Shown here in pieces: positions 51,921-60,111 of a DNA stretch of 64,000 bases. The notes below the pieces were generated by a model that saw only the letters and a list, made by a program, of their open reading frames with translations, did no database searches and was not told the DNA's origin. The DNA is from CAZCEC01 sp964497615 (lineage in GTDB: Bacteria; Chloroflexota; Anaerolineae; Anaerolineales; UBA6663), in assembly GCA_964497615.1 (NCBI GenBank), contig CAZCEC010000018.1, positions 1-64,000 of the forward strand. Direction: 5' to 3'. Position 1 is the first letter of the stretch, and each line of letters opens with the position of its first letter. The position numbers were made by a program, and so were the translations under genes.

Positions 51921-52872
51921 GGCGCGCCTCCAGCAGGAAAACGGCGTCACCCTCGCCGGCAGGGGGCAGCCACTCGCCATCGAGGCGGCCAATGTGAAAC
52001 GGCGAGGCGTGCCGCACCTGGGCGCGGGTGGTGAAGGCAGCGCAGAAGCCGGCGCGGGCCAGGGCGGCGGGGGTGCGCTCGTCGAAGCCGCCGAAGGGAT
52101 AGGCAAAGGCGAAGGGGCCGGGCGCGAGGCGGGCCAGCCAGGCCGCAGAGGCAGATGCTTCGCGCGCCAGGGCGGTGTCGTCCAGAAAGTCGAGCCAGGG
52201 ATGGGTGGCGCTGTGGCCGCCAAAATGCATGCCGCCGGCCAGCATCTCGCGCGCCTGGGCGGGAGAGAGGAAGAGGCGGTCGGCCACTTCCAACTCGGGT
52301 CCGATGTGGGCGGCGAACAACTGCGCAAGGGCTGGCGCGGCCTCGCGGGCCAGTTCGCGTTGGAGCGTAACCCGAAAGGCTTCGGTGGGATTGTCGCGGG
52401 CGAAGGTGAAGGGGCCAGCGAGATGGGCCGCGGAGATGGCGGCCAGGCGCTGGCGCGCAGCGGCGTCGAGGCGCGCCTCCAGGCGCTCACGGAAACCGTC
52501 AAAGCCAAGCGCTGCGATCAGGAAGTGCAATTGGTGAGGCAGGGGCAGGCCCGCGCCCTCCTGGCGCGCCAGCGCGAAGAACAGGCCGGACAGGCCGCGC
52601 GCGCGGAGGCGCGGGAAGACGTTGAGATAGTGGTCGCTCACGCCGTCGTCGAAGGTGAGTGCGCAGGCGCGGGGGGGCAGCGCCGCCTCGCCCAGCAGAT
52701 GGGCGCGCACCGCGGGCCAATCCACGAGGGTGTAACGCTCAGCCAGCAGATCAAGCTGGGCGTCGAAGAGGGCGGTGGGCAGGCCGAGGATGCCGGAGCC
52801 GGCCTCGGCCGCGTCGCCGGGGTCGCGCACATAGTGGTACATCACAACGGTCAGATCAAGCGGCCGGTCCAT
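51913..52872 (-). CDS. Polysaccharide deacetylase (NodB/CE4-type)
   Basis: A 319-aa CE4-like protein. LTVVMYHYVRDP is the N-terminal strand, ALTFDDGVSDHYLNVF is motif 1 (catalytic Asp and metal Asp), GGHSATHPWLDFL is motif 2 (two metal His), and FAFAYPFGGFDERTPAAL is motif 3. No signal peptide is seen, so it acts inside the cell. That would fit deacetylation of an imported acetylated oligosaccharide. It begins 1 nt after the DUF2264 stop. Confidence 0.9.
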   Translation of the reverse strand: MDRPLDLTVVMYHYVRDPGDAAEAGSGILGLPTALFDAQLDLLAERYTLVDWPAVRAHLLGEAALPPRACALTFDDGVSDHYLNVFPRLRARGLSGLFFALARQEGAGLPLPHQLHFLIAALGFDGFRERLEARLDAAARQRLAAISAAHLAGPFTFARDNPTEAFRVTLQRELAREAAPALAQLFAAHIGPELEVADRLFLSPAQAREMLAGGMHFGGHSATHPWLDFLDDTALAREASASAAWLARLAPGPFAFAYPFGGFDERTPAALARAGFCAAFTTRAQVRHASPFHIGRLDGEWLPPAGEGDAVFLLEARHA

Positions 52873-52873
52873 G

Positions 52874-55204
52874 TCACACGTCGAGGCGCAGGGTAATCAA
52901 CTCACGTTCATTGCGGGCGCGCCAGGATCTGATAACGGCGGCGGGGACCGCGGCGGCGCCACACTCGACGGTGACATCCACGAGGCTGCCGTCGAGGGCC
53001 TCCACGCGGGCGCGCCGCAGTGGGCCGCCGATCCAGGCCGAGTCAAACTCAATGCCCGCATTCGTGAGCGCGGTGAGCGAGCCCGCTGGGCCGCGCACCA
53101 ACTGGAAGATGGCGGGCGCTGAAAACGCGGCGACACCTTCAATTTGCTCTGCACCTGATCCGCTGAGGCACTGGCCGCCGGCCGCCACGCGCACCTGGCG
53201 AATGGCCGCGCCGGTGAAGGACACGCCGCCCACACTTACCTGCTCGGGCGGCGCGGCGCCGACGGCGGCGAAGGCTTCGTCGCCATCGGGCAGTGAGATG
53301 CGAAAGGCGCCATTGGGGGAGGCGGCGACGGCGACTTGCGCAAACTCAGCGGCGGGGTCGAAGGGGGCGGGGCGCGCCAGGCTGATGGCGGCCACGCAGC
53401 GCACGAGGGCGCTCGGCTCGGTCTCGCACACCAGGGGCTGCTCGGCGTAGGGGTAGGCCAGGTTCAGGTTGGACTGGCCGAGGAACGGGGCGCTGGCCTG
53501 CTGGCCGTCGTAGCCGAGCAAGCGGCGGATGCCAACGGCGCGGCCCTCGGCCTCGGCGTATTCCCAGCCGCTGGCCGGGTCCGAACGGCGCGTGACAGTG
53601 GTGGCCTGGGCGCAGCCAAGGGCGGCTGGGGCCTCAAAGGCCCGCACCGGGAAGGTGGGCTGGAGACGGGCGAGGCGCACTTGCCGGTCGCCCCACAGCA
53701 GCACCGCCGCCCACACGAGTTGAATCTCGTCCTCCACCATCTGCGGGAAGCACGCCCAGGAGAAGCCGGGGGCCACGCCGCCGGTCAGGGTGTTCAGGCG
53801 GTGGCCGAAGGCGCGACCATCTCGGGTGAGGGATACCATGCCGTCCGGCGCTTGCGAGCCGCGCACCGCCGCCACGTTGAAGGGGAAGTGGGTGCTGTAG
53901 GCCAACTTGCCGTACTTGGCGGCGTAGTGGTAGCCGGGGGCTTCGTGCTCCTGGCCGGCGCGGCTGTTGAGCAGCAGCACTTGGCCGGTGGCGCGCCGCC
54001 CGGAGACGACGAAGCCGGGGCCGGGCAGGACTACTTCGTAGTCATCCTGCTCGACCGGCAGGGGCGCCTCAGGCTCGGTCCAGAACGGGTCATCTGGGGC
54101 GAAGGCGAGGGCATACAGGCCGCGGCAGCACCAATAGACGGAGCCGGGGGAGATGTAGGGTTCGCCGGCCGGGGGGTAATGACCGTGGTAACCATTAGTG
54201 AGGTGATGATCCACCGGGTCGAACAGGCCGCGCTCGGAGAAGTAGCGCAGGCTGCCGCTGGACAGGCGGCGGAGCACGCCGGGCGCGGCCGGGGCGATGC
54301 CCAACTGGTGCGCCACCTGGAAGCAGCCGGCGAGGGCGAAGCGATAGACGAGCGAACGCCCCCAGGCCGGGCAGACGCCGTTGGCGCCGAAGAGGCGCAG
54401 GAAGCCAGCGAGGAAGGAGCGCGACCGGGCCAGCAAGCGGTCGCGGTACTCGGGCCGGCGGACGCCGTCGAGGGCCGCCCATTGGAGGTAGTGGCCGTTG
54501 AACATCCAGGCGTTGTACAGCTCGAACTCGTTCGCGATGCCGTCCACGTACCAACCGTCGCCGCGGTAGAACTCGGCCATGCGGTCCAGGCTGCTATCCA
54601 ATTCGGCCAGGGGCACAGGCTGGCCCAGGCATAGGCGCACGGTCTGCGCCAGGGCGGGGAACATGTACCAGTTGTCAATGTAGACGCCGCGCCCATCCAC
54701 CTGGGCGAGCCAGCGCAGCACCTGGGCCTGCTCGCCGGGGGTAAAGCGGTTGAACACACGCTCACGGGTGAGCCACACCGCCAGGGCCAGGTCGGCGCTT
54801 TCCACGAGGCGCTGATCCATGTGCTCGATGTCACCCCAATAGGTGCGGGGGTCGTGCGGGTCGGTGCCTTCGAGCAGGCCCTGGCGCAGCAAGGCGGCCA
54901 GGTCCAGCGGGTGACCGTCCCACTCAATCACCTCCGGGTTGGCGGGCTGGCTGAGCCACGCTGCCCAGCCGGAGGCAATGCGGGCAAAAGACTCGATGCC
55001 GTCCACGCTGTCGGGCAGGCCGCGCCGGTCGTCCGGGTAGAGGGCGCGGGCGGGCGAGCCGGAGCGGGCGGCGGCCAGGGTGAAGCCGTAGGTCAGGCGC
55101 GCCAGCAGCGCCACCCAATGGGCGCGGGTCCAGCCGGTGAAGGGCGACTGGGCCGGATCGAGCGCGGAGGGTGCGCTGGGGGCGGGCGCGGCGGCGACGG
55201 TCAT
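52874..55204 (-). CDS. DUF2264-domain protein (putative glycoside hydrolase)
   Basis: A 776-aa protein. The N-terminal about 390 residues are the alpha-barrel DUF2264 domain (FTGWTRAHWVALLARLTYGF, NWYMFPALAQTVRLCLG, GDGWYVDGIANEFELYNAWMFNGHYLQWA, ISPGSVYWCCRGLYALAFAPDDPFW); the rest is beta-rich. From memory CAZy has placed this domain in GH154, with a glucuronidase activity reported; I could not verify that here. No signal peptide is present, so it would act on imported oligosaccharides. Its ATG overlaps the monooxygenase stop (ATGA). The context, next to an oligogalacturonate-lyase-like gene, suits uronate release. Confidence 0.85.
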   Translation of the reverse strand: MTVAAAPAPSAPSALDPAQSPFTGWTRAHWVALLARLTYGFTLAAARSGSPARALYPDDRRGLPDSVDGIESFARIASGWAAWLSQPANPEVIEWDGHPLDLAALLRQGLLEGTDPHDPRTYWGDIEHMDQRLVESADLALAVWLTRERVFNRFTPGEQAQVLRWLAQVDGRGVYIDNWYMFPALAQTVRLCLGQPVPLAELDSSLDRMAEFYRGDGWYVDGIANEFELYNAWMFNGHYLQWAALDGVRRPEYRDRLLARSRSFLAGFLRLFGANGVCPAWGRSLVYRFALAGCFQVAHQLGIAPAAPGVLRRLSSGSLRYFSERGLFDPVDHHLTNGYHGHYPPAGEPYISPGSVYWCCRGLYALAFAPDDPFWTEPEAPLPVEQDDYEVVLPGPGFVVSGRRATGQVLLLNSRAGQEHEAPGYHYAAKYGKLAYSTHFPFNVAAVRGSQAPDGMVSLTRDGRAFGHRLNTLTGGVAPGFSWACFPQMVEDEIQLVWAAVLLWGDRQVRLARLQPTFPVRAFEAPAALGCAQATTVTRRSDPASGWEYAEAEGRAVGIRRLLGYDGQQASAPFLGQSNLNLAYPYAEQPLVCETEPSALVRCVAAISLARPAPFDPAAEFAQVAVAASPNGAFRISLPDGDEAFAAVGAAPPEQVSVGGVSFTGAAIRQVRVAAGGQCLSGSGAEQIEGVAAFSAPAIFQLVRGPAGSLTALTNAGIEFDSAWIGGPLRRARVEALDGSLVDVTVECGAAAVPAAVIRSWRARNERELITLRLDV

Positions 55205-56181
55205 CGGAAGGCGGGCATCACTTCGGCGGAGATGAGCTCCAGCTCGCGCATGATGTGGTCATGCGGCATGCCGGGGAAGTACAGGCGGCAGATGAGGTGA
55301 TCCACGCCGAAAGTCTCCTCAAAGCGCTTGAGCTTGAGGATGCAGTCTTCGGGGCTGCCGACGATGAAGCGGTCGCGGCTGAGGGCTTCGAGCTGGTCCA
55401 CCGGAGTGCTGTCCTGCGTGCCGATGAGGGGATGGTTCCAGCCGCCGTATTCGTCGCGGTAGTTGATCATCAGGTACCTCTCGGCCAATTCCCAGGCGCG
55501 CTCGCGGGTGTCGGCGATGACGACCTCACGGGTGAGGGGTGAAGGCACGGCCGCCGGGTCCTTGCCGAACTCGACCAGGTGGGCGCGATACTTGACCTGG
55601 GCATCGAGCAGTTTGTCGAGGTGGGCGGTGGGGCCAGGCACCCAGGCGTCGCCGAGTTGGGCGGCGCGCTTGAGCGACAACTCGCCCCAGCCGCCCAGCC
55701 ACAGGGGCGGGGGCGCGGCCGGGCGCGGTTCGATGCGGCCGCGGACGGTGAAGTGGCGGCCGGCGAAGTTTACTTCTTCCTGCGTCCACAAGGCGCGCAT
55801 GATCTGGAGCATCTCCACATACATGCCGCCGCGGCCATCCAGGGGCTGGCCGTAAAGCTCGAACTCCGGCGGGCGGTAGCCGATGGCGACGCCGAGGATG
55901 GCGCGCCCGCCGGACATGACATCGAGCAGGGCCACGTCTTCGGCCACGCGCACGGGGTGGTAGAAGGGCAGGACGATGATGTCGGTGCCGAGGAGCAAGC
56001 GCTCGGTGCGGGTGGCGATGCCGGCCAGGGCCATCAGGGGCGAGGGCCAATAGTGGTTGCGGATGCCGTGGTGCTCCTCCAGCCAGATTGAATCAAAGCC
56101 CAGGGCCTCGCCGTGCAGGGCCTCTTCCAGGGCCTCCTTGAAGAACGGACCACCTTCGGTGGGGATGAAGCCAAAGCGCAT
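55201..56181 (-). CDS. Luciferase-like (LLM class) flavin/F420-dependent oxidoreductase
   Basis: A 326-aa TIM barrel of the bacterial-luciferase family. MRFGFIPTEGG, EALGFDSIWLEEHHG, LLLGTDIIVLPFYHPVRVAEDVALLDVMSGGRAILGVAIGYRP and PPLWLGGWGELSLKRAAQLGDAWVP are characteristic. ATG 56181 has GGGAG 9 nt upstream. Members use FMNH2 or F420. Its presence within a polysaccharide-type operon is unusual; oxidative cleavage of a C-S, C-N or ether bond of the substrate is conceivable but is an inference. Confidence 0.88.
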   Translation of the reverse strand: MRFGFIPTEGGPFFKEALEEALHGEALGFDSIWLEEHHGIRNHYWPSPLMALAGIATRTERLLLGTDIIVLPFYHPVRVAEDVALLDVMSGGRAILGVAIGYRPPEFELYGQPLDGRGGMYVEMLQIMRALWTQEEVNFAGRHFTVRGRIEPRPAAPPPLWLGGWGELSLKRAAQLGDAWVPGPTAHLDKLLDAQVKYRAHLVEFGKDPAAVPSPLTREVVIADTRERAWELAERYLMINYRDEYGGWNHPLIGTQDSTPVDQLEALSRDRFIVGSPEDCILKLKRFEETFGVDHLICRLYFPGMPHDHIMRELELISAEVMPAFR

Positions 56182-56209
56182 CGTGGTTGTCTCCCGTTGA
56201 TTCAGGCCA

Positions 56210-57037
56210 TTAGTTAGCCGAGGCCGCGCGCAAGCGCTCCAGCACGGGGCGGGCGGCGGGCAGAGCGCGCTCGGCAGGGTCAAGGTGCGGGTGCCAGGCG
56301 CGCTCCCATTCCAGGCTCAACGCGCCGGTGAAGGGCTGAGGGCCGGCGCGCAGCAGCCTCATCGCCGCCGCCAGGGGCACCTGCCCCTCGCCTAGCGCCG
56401 TCAGTCGCCAGGTCTCGCCCTGGCCGGTGCCGTCCTTGAGTTGGACATAGGCCAGGCGCGGCCCCAGGCGGGGCCAGGTTTCGGCGGGCAACTCGCCGGC
56501 CGAGTAGGCGTTGCCCACGTCCCAGATGACGCGCACCGCCGGGTGCGGCAGGGCCGCCAGGATAGGGGCCACCGTCTCGGAGCGGACGAAGTCGTCGTGC
56601 GGCTCGACGGCCAGGATGACGTCCAGCGCGGCGGCATATTCGGCGGCGGCGTGCAGGCTCTCCAGGATGCCGGGCTGGGCGTCGAGGGCCGAGCGGCCGG
56701 AGGGCAGTTCGCCCAGGAACACGCGCACGTAGCGGGCACCCAAGTCAGCGGCCAGGTCCACGGTGCGGCGGGCGTTCACCACATTCGCCTCGCGCTCGGC
56801 TGCGTCGGGGGAGGTGAAGGCGGTGTAGGCGGTGACGGCCAGGGAAAAGAGGCCGGCCTGGGCCACCTGGCGGCGCAGGGCGCGGCAATCGGCCACCGAC
56901 ATGCTAAGCGGCACGTGGCCTTCGGGTCCGCCGCGCCACTCGAGGCCGGCGTAGCCATAGGCGGCGGCCCGCTCGACGACGGCGGCGGCAGGCCACTCCG
57001 GGCAGGCCAGGGTGCTGAAGGTGAGGGGGTTCAGCAT
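56210..57037 (-). CDS. Sugar phosphate isomerase/epimerase (xylose-isomerase-like TIM barrel)
   Basis: A 275-aa AP-endonuclease-2-type TIM barrel. YGYAGLEWRGGPEGHV, ILAVEPHDDFV (metal Glu), VIWDVGNAYSAGELP (metal Asp), YVQLKDGTG (His/Lys region) and GALSLEWERAWHP (C-terminal Glu) outline the divalent metal site. The family includes hydroxypyruvate, tagatose, inosose and erythrulose-phosphate isomerases. It lies 4 bp after the propeller lyase gene. Confidence 0.88.
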   Translation of the reverse strand: MLNPLTFSTLACPEWPAAAVVERAAAYGYAGLEWRGGPEGHVPLSMSVADCRALRRQVAQAGLFSLAVTAYTAFTSPDAAEREANVVNARRTVDLAADLGARYVRVFLGELPSGRSALDAQPGILESLHAAAEYAAALDVILAVEPHDDFVRSETVAPILAALPHPAVRVIWDVGNAYSAGELPAETWPRLGPRLAYVQLKDGTGQGETWRLTALGEGQVPLAAAMRLLRAGPQPFTGALSLEWERAWHPHLDPAERALPAARPVLERLRAASAN

Positions 57038-57041
57038 CGGA

Positions 57042-58211
57042 TTACGGCGCGTCCCAACTCACCCGGTAGACGTTGCTTTGCCCGCCGTGATTGGCGGTGA
57101 AGATCACCTGCCGGCCATCGGGCGAAAACGAGGGGTGGGGATGGGCGCGCTGATCCTCTTCCGGCTCGTAGCTATCGTGCCGGCACAGCACCTCAAACAC
57201 CTGCCGCCCCTCGCACAGGTGGATGCGGGAGAGGCAGCCTGGATTCGCCTCGCCGTCGCTTACCATGTCCTGGCCGCCGGGGTGCAGGTTGTAGTGGGCA
57301 TAGCCGCGGCCGGGCGTGCGGTGCACGAAGCGCTCCATCCGCCCATCGGCCAGGCTATACCAGCCGCAGAAGGCGCGGTCCGGCTCATCATTCCAGCCGC
57401 CGTGAAAGCAGATGCGGCCGCCATCGGTGCTCCAGAACTCGTGCTGATACCACTCATCCGGGGCCTGGCCGGGGACGACGGCGCACTCGCCCGTCAGCGT
57501 GTTCAGCAGCCACATCCGGTCCGGGTCGTTGGTGAACTCGTGGCAGAAGAGGATGAGGTGCGGCTGGGTGGGGTGGAGGAGCACATGGTTGATCCAGAAG
57601 CCATCGCGGCGCAGCACTTCCTCTGCCGCACCGGTCTCAGTTGAGACGAGAACGATGGTGCTGGCGCCGGCCTGCAAGAAGTCTTGATTGGCAAAGCGCT
57701 CACCCGCGAACGCGCGCCGGGCGTAGCCGTCGAAGAGGGTCTCATCCCAGGTGGCGAACACCAGGGTGCGCCCAGCCGCATCGGCATGCAGGATGGAGGG
57801 CCGCCGGTCGGGCGGCAGGGTGAGCACCAGGCGGCGCTGGAAGGTTTCCAGGTGAACGCCGTACAGGGCATGGCCCTCGAAGTAGTAGACGCTCTGGCCA
57901 GCATCGCCCACAGCGGCGAGGCACGCGCCCGCGCCGAGGATGGGGGGCGTGAACGGCCAGTAGTCGGCCCGCGCCGGAGCGGCGTCAGTCAGTTGGACGA
58001 TGGCGCCGCTGGCGAGGTCCAGGCGGAACAGGTTGTTCAGCCCGGTCCGGTCGGAATAAAAGATCAGGCTGCGCCCGTCCGGGGTGACGGAGGGGTTGTA
58101 GAAGTACAGGTGATAGTTGCTGCCCACAGAGGTGAGCTGCTGCACCGGGCGGCCGGTCTGGGCGTCCACCTGCCATTGCCACTCCGGGGCGAATCTGTCG
58201 CCAACAGGCAT
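57042..58211 (-). CDS. Oligogalacturonate lyase-like seven-bladed propeller (PL22-like)
   Basis: A 389-aa cytoplasmic propeller. YFYNPSVTPDGRSLIFYSDRTG, INHVLLHPTQPHLILFCHE, YQHEFWSTDGGRICFHGGW, YAHYNLHPGGQDMVSDG and HPHPSFSPDGRQVIFTAN resemble oligogalacturonate lyase blades, whose several His ligate manganese. Ogl cleaves (unsaturated) digalacturonate to DKI. The usual downstream kduI/kduD/kdgK genes are not in the window, so a related substrate is possible. ATG 58211 is 10 nt after the preceding stop with a G6 run 6 nt upstream. Confidence 0.8.
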   Translation of the reverse strand: MPVGDRFAPEWQWQVDAQTGRPVQQLTSVGSNYHLYFYNPSVTPDGRSLIFYSDRTGLNNLFRLDLASGAIVQLTDAAPARADYWPFTPPILGAGACLAAVGDAGQSVYYFEGHALYGVHLETFQRRLVLTLPPDRRPSILHADAAGRTLVFATWDETLFDGYARRAFAGERFANQDFLQAGASTIVLVSTETGAAEEVLRRDGFWINHVLLHPTQPHLILFCHEFTNDPDRMWLLNTLTGECAVVPGQAPDEWYQHEFWSTDGGRICFHGGWNDEPDRAFCGWYSLADGRMERFVHRTPGRGYAHYNLHPGGQDMVSDGEANPGCLSRIHLCEGRQVFEVLCRHDSYEPEEDQRAHPHPSFSPDGRQVIFTANHGGQSNVYRVSWDAP

Positions 58212-58221
58212 GCCGGCCCCC

Positions 58222-59004
58222 CTAAGCTGCGAACGCCTCATCAATGCAGCGGCCTTCCCAATGATCGTCCGGGGTCAGGCCCAGCAGCCGCGCCAGGGTG
58301 GGGGCGGTGTCCAGCAGGCTGACCGGGCCGGTGAGGGCGTGGCCGGGGCGAATGCGGGGGCCAGCCAGCATCCAGGGGATGGTCATATCCTCGGAGGCCT
58401 CGGTGCCGTGGCTGCGGTCGTGCCCGCCGTGATCGGCCTGGATGAGGATGTGGTCTTCATCCGGGCGCAGGGCGGCCAGCAGGCTGCCCACCAAACCATC
58501 CACCCGCTTCACCTGAGCCAGATACTCGGCGCTCATCCAGCCGTGGTTGTGGCCCTGCTCGTCGGTGGTGCCGTGATAGACGAAGGCGAAATCGGGCCGG
58601 TGGGCGGGGAGCCAGCGGATGGCCTCGGCGGAGATCAGGTCGTCGCCGTCGAGCTGCTGCACGTTGTCGTGGAAGTGGCTGAAGAAGAGGGTGCCGGGCT
58701 GGTTGAGGTTGCGCAGCGGTTCCCAGTTGATGAAGAAGGCGCAGCGCTGGCCGCCGGCCTGGGCCAGGTCCACCAGACCGGGCACGGGGCGGGCCATGGG
58801 GCTCCAGGTGTTGGTGGTGACGCCGTGGCGGGTGGGCGGCACAGAGTGAAAGATGGACATGTGGCAAGGCAGGGTGATGCAGGGCATGACGCTGCGGGCC
58901 TGGCGGGTGCTGGCGCCGCGGGCCATGAGTTGGGTGAGGTGGGGGGCGCCGGCGGGAGTGATGGCCTCCGGCCGCAGCCCGTCAATCATCAGCAGCACGA
59001 TCAT
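58222..59004 (-). CDS. Alkaline-phosphatase-fold phosphodiesterase/sulfatase-like protein
   Basis: A 260-aa protein of the type I phosphodiesterase / nucleotide pyrophosphatase group. MIVLLMIDGLRPEAI has the first metal Asp, SVMPCITLPCHMSIF contains the Thr nucleophile (PxxTxPxH), and YHGTTDEQGHNHG and LIQADHGGHDRSHGT supply the remaining Asp and His ligands. There is no signal peptide. It is short for the family but all metal motifs are present. It is the first gene after gntR, with GAGG 8 nt before ATG, and may remove phosphodiester or sulfate groups from the imported substrate. Confidence 0.87.
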   Translation of the reverse strand: MIVLLMIDGLRPEAITPAGAPHLTQLMARGASTRQARSVMPCITLPCHMSIFHSVPPTRHGVTTNTWSPMARPVPGLVDLAQAGGQRCAFFINWEPLRNLNQPGTLFFSHFHDNVQQLDGDDLISAEAIRWLPAHRPDFAFVYHGTTDEQGHNHGWMSAEYLAQVKRVDGLVGSLLAALRPDEDHILIQADHGGHDRSHGTEASEDMTIPWMLAGPRIRPGHALTGPVSLLDTAPTLARLLGLTPDDHWEGRCIDEAFAA

Positions 59005-59038
59005 GTCGGCCTCGATCTCGGTGAGTGGTGTGGGTGTG

Positions 59039-59057
59039 GGCCTGCCCGCGGCAGGCC
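59039..59057. promoter_or_regulatory. Hairpin between gntR and the catabolic genes
   Basis: GGCCTGCC-CGC-GGCAGGCC lies 35 bp upstream of the phosphodiesterase start in the 127-bp spacer. It has no good T-tract on minus, so it may be an attenuator or a processing site. Confidence 0.4.
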
Positions 59058-59131
59058 TTAACAGGCTGTGATGCCGGGTTGAGCGCGCCTTAACCCGGGC
59101 GGACTAATCTAGGTTCCTGTGCCGGCGCAAC

Positions 59132-59923
59132 TTAGGCCGGGGGCGTAGGTTCATCCGCGAGCGCGGTGCTTTCGAGCCGCACGGGGCCGCGGCGCAGGAG
59201 CATGAAGTCGAAGGCGTCTGGCAGATGATATTCGCGCGAATACAGAATGGCCTCGTCGGCGGACGAGAAATCAGTTTGCAGAATATAGAGCAGGGGCGAA
59301 CCGGCCGGCACTTGCAGCCTGGCCGAGATGTCTTTGGGCGCCAGCACGGGCAGGATGCGGGCCACGCCGTAGGCCACCGTCAGGCGGAGCTGCTTGGCCA
59401 TGGCCGCATACAGGGAGGGCTCTTGCTCGGCCTGACGGCGCAACTCGTCCACATCGGCGATTAGCTTGTGGGGCAGGGCATCCAGCGAGTAGACGACCGG
59501 GCGGCCATCGGCGGTGCGCACCCGTTCGATGGTGACGACAGAGGCGCCCGGCTCGAGGTTGAGGGCTTCGGCGGTAAGGTCGTCGGCGGCGGTGACGTCC
59601 ACCGCCGTCAGGGCGGTGCCGGGAGTCATGCCGGCGGAAATGATCATATCGGTGGCGCCGAAGTTGAGGCTGAGGTTGTTCAGAATGGCATTTTTGCGTA
59701 CAAAGGTGCCCGACCCTTGCCGGCGGGTGATGAGGCCGTCTTCTTCCAGGATGCGCAGGGCGTCGCGGACCACGGTGCGCGAGACGCCGAGGATAGAGAC
59801 CAACTCCATTTCGCCCGGCAACTGGCTGCCAGGGGCAAAGCGGCCCGCCAGAATCGCCTTGCGAATCTCGTTTTGGGCGGCTTCTGTAAGGGTTTTGGCG
59901 TTGGACCGCGCCGAGCGGATCAT
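59132..59923 (-). CDS. GntR-family regulator with UTRA (HutC-type) domain
   Basis: A 263-aa transcription factor. The N-terminal winged helix (about 12-80) has EIRKAILAGRFAPGSQLPGEMELVSILGVSRTVVRDALRILEEDGLITRRQGSGTFV. The rest is a UTRA ligand-binding domain (VVTIERVRTADGRPVVYSLDALP, LLYILQTDFSSADEAILYSREYHLPDAFDF), which in relatives binds sugars, sugar phosphates or amino-acid derivatives. It is the first gene of the long operon and divergent from the ABC transporter. Two palindromes with TTGT/ACAA arms overlap its promoter, so autorepression and control of both arms by an inducer are likely. Confidence 0.92.
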   Translation of the reverse strand: MIRSARSNAKTLTEAAQNEIRKAILAGRFAPGSQLPGEMELVSILGVSRTVVRDALRILEEDGLITRRQGSGTFVRKNAILNNLSLNFGATDMIISAGMTPGTALTAVDVTAADDLTAEALNLEPGASVVTIERVRTADGRPVVYSLDALPHKLIADVDELRRQAEQEPSLYAAMAKQLRLTVAYGVARILPVLAPKDISARLQVPAGSPLLYILQTDFSSADEAILYSREYHLPDAFDFMLLRRGPVRLESTALADEPTPPA

Positions 59924-59929
59924 GATGGC

Positions 59930-59944
59930 CTTGTGCTTGACAAG
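59930..59944. promoter_or_regulatory. Predicted GntR operator 2
   Basis: CTTGT-N5-ACAAG, 7 bp upstream of the gntR ATG. It overlaps the predicted gntR -10 and transcription start. Confidence 0.55.
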
Positions 59945-59971
59945 TATTTCGATTTAATGCTATGTTGTCAT
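59943..59971 (-). promoter_or_regulatory. gntR operon promoter
   Basis: On minus, ATGACA (59971-59966), exactly 17 bp, AATACT (59948-59943). The leader would be about 13 nt. Confidence 0.5.
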
Positions 59972-59981
59972 ACGTTATAAC
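59953..59981 (+). promoter_or_regulatory. ABC transporter promoter
   Basis: On plus, TTTAAT (59953-59958), 17 bp, TATAAC (59976-59981). The -10 lies inside operator 1, so repression of both divergent units by one site is plausible. The leader would be about 124 nt. Confidence 0.45.
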
Positions 59982-59984
59982 AAC
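59964..59984. promoter_or_regulatory. Predicted GntR operator 1 (shared)
   Basis: GTTGTCATACGTTATAACAAC; 16 of 21 positions agree with its reverse complement, with perfect GTTGT/ACAAC ends. It covers the -35 for gntR and the -10 for the transporter. Confidence 0.6.
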
Positions 59985-60111
59985 TTTTGGCAGTCTAGCA
60001 AATTACAGGTCCTAAGTCAACAGTCAAAGGAGGACGTGCACTCACCAGCCATCAAACCCCACCCATTTCCACGCTGTACAAGCTAGTCCCGCTTACCAAG
60101 GAGGAGGCTCG

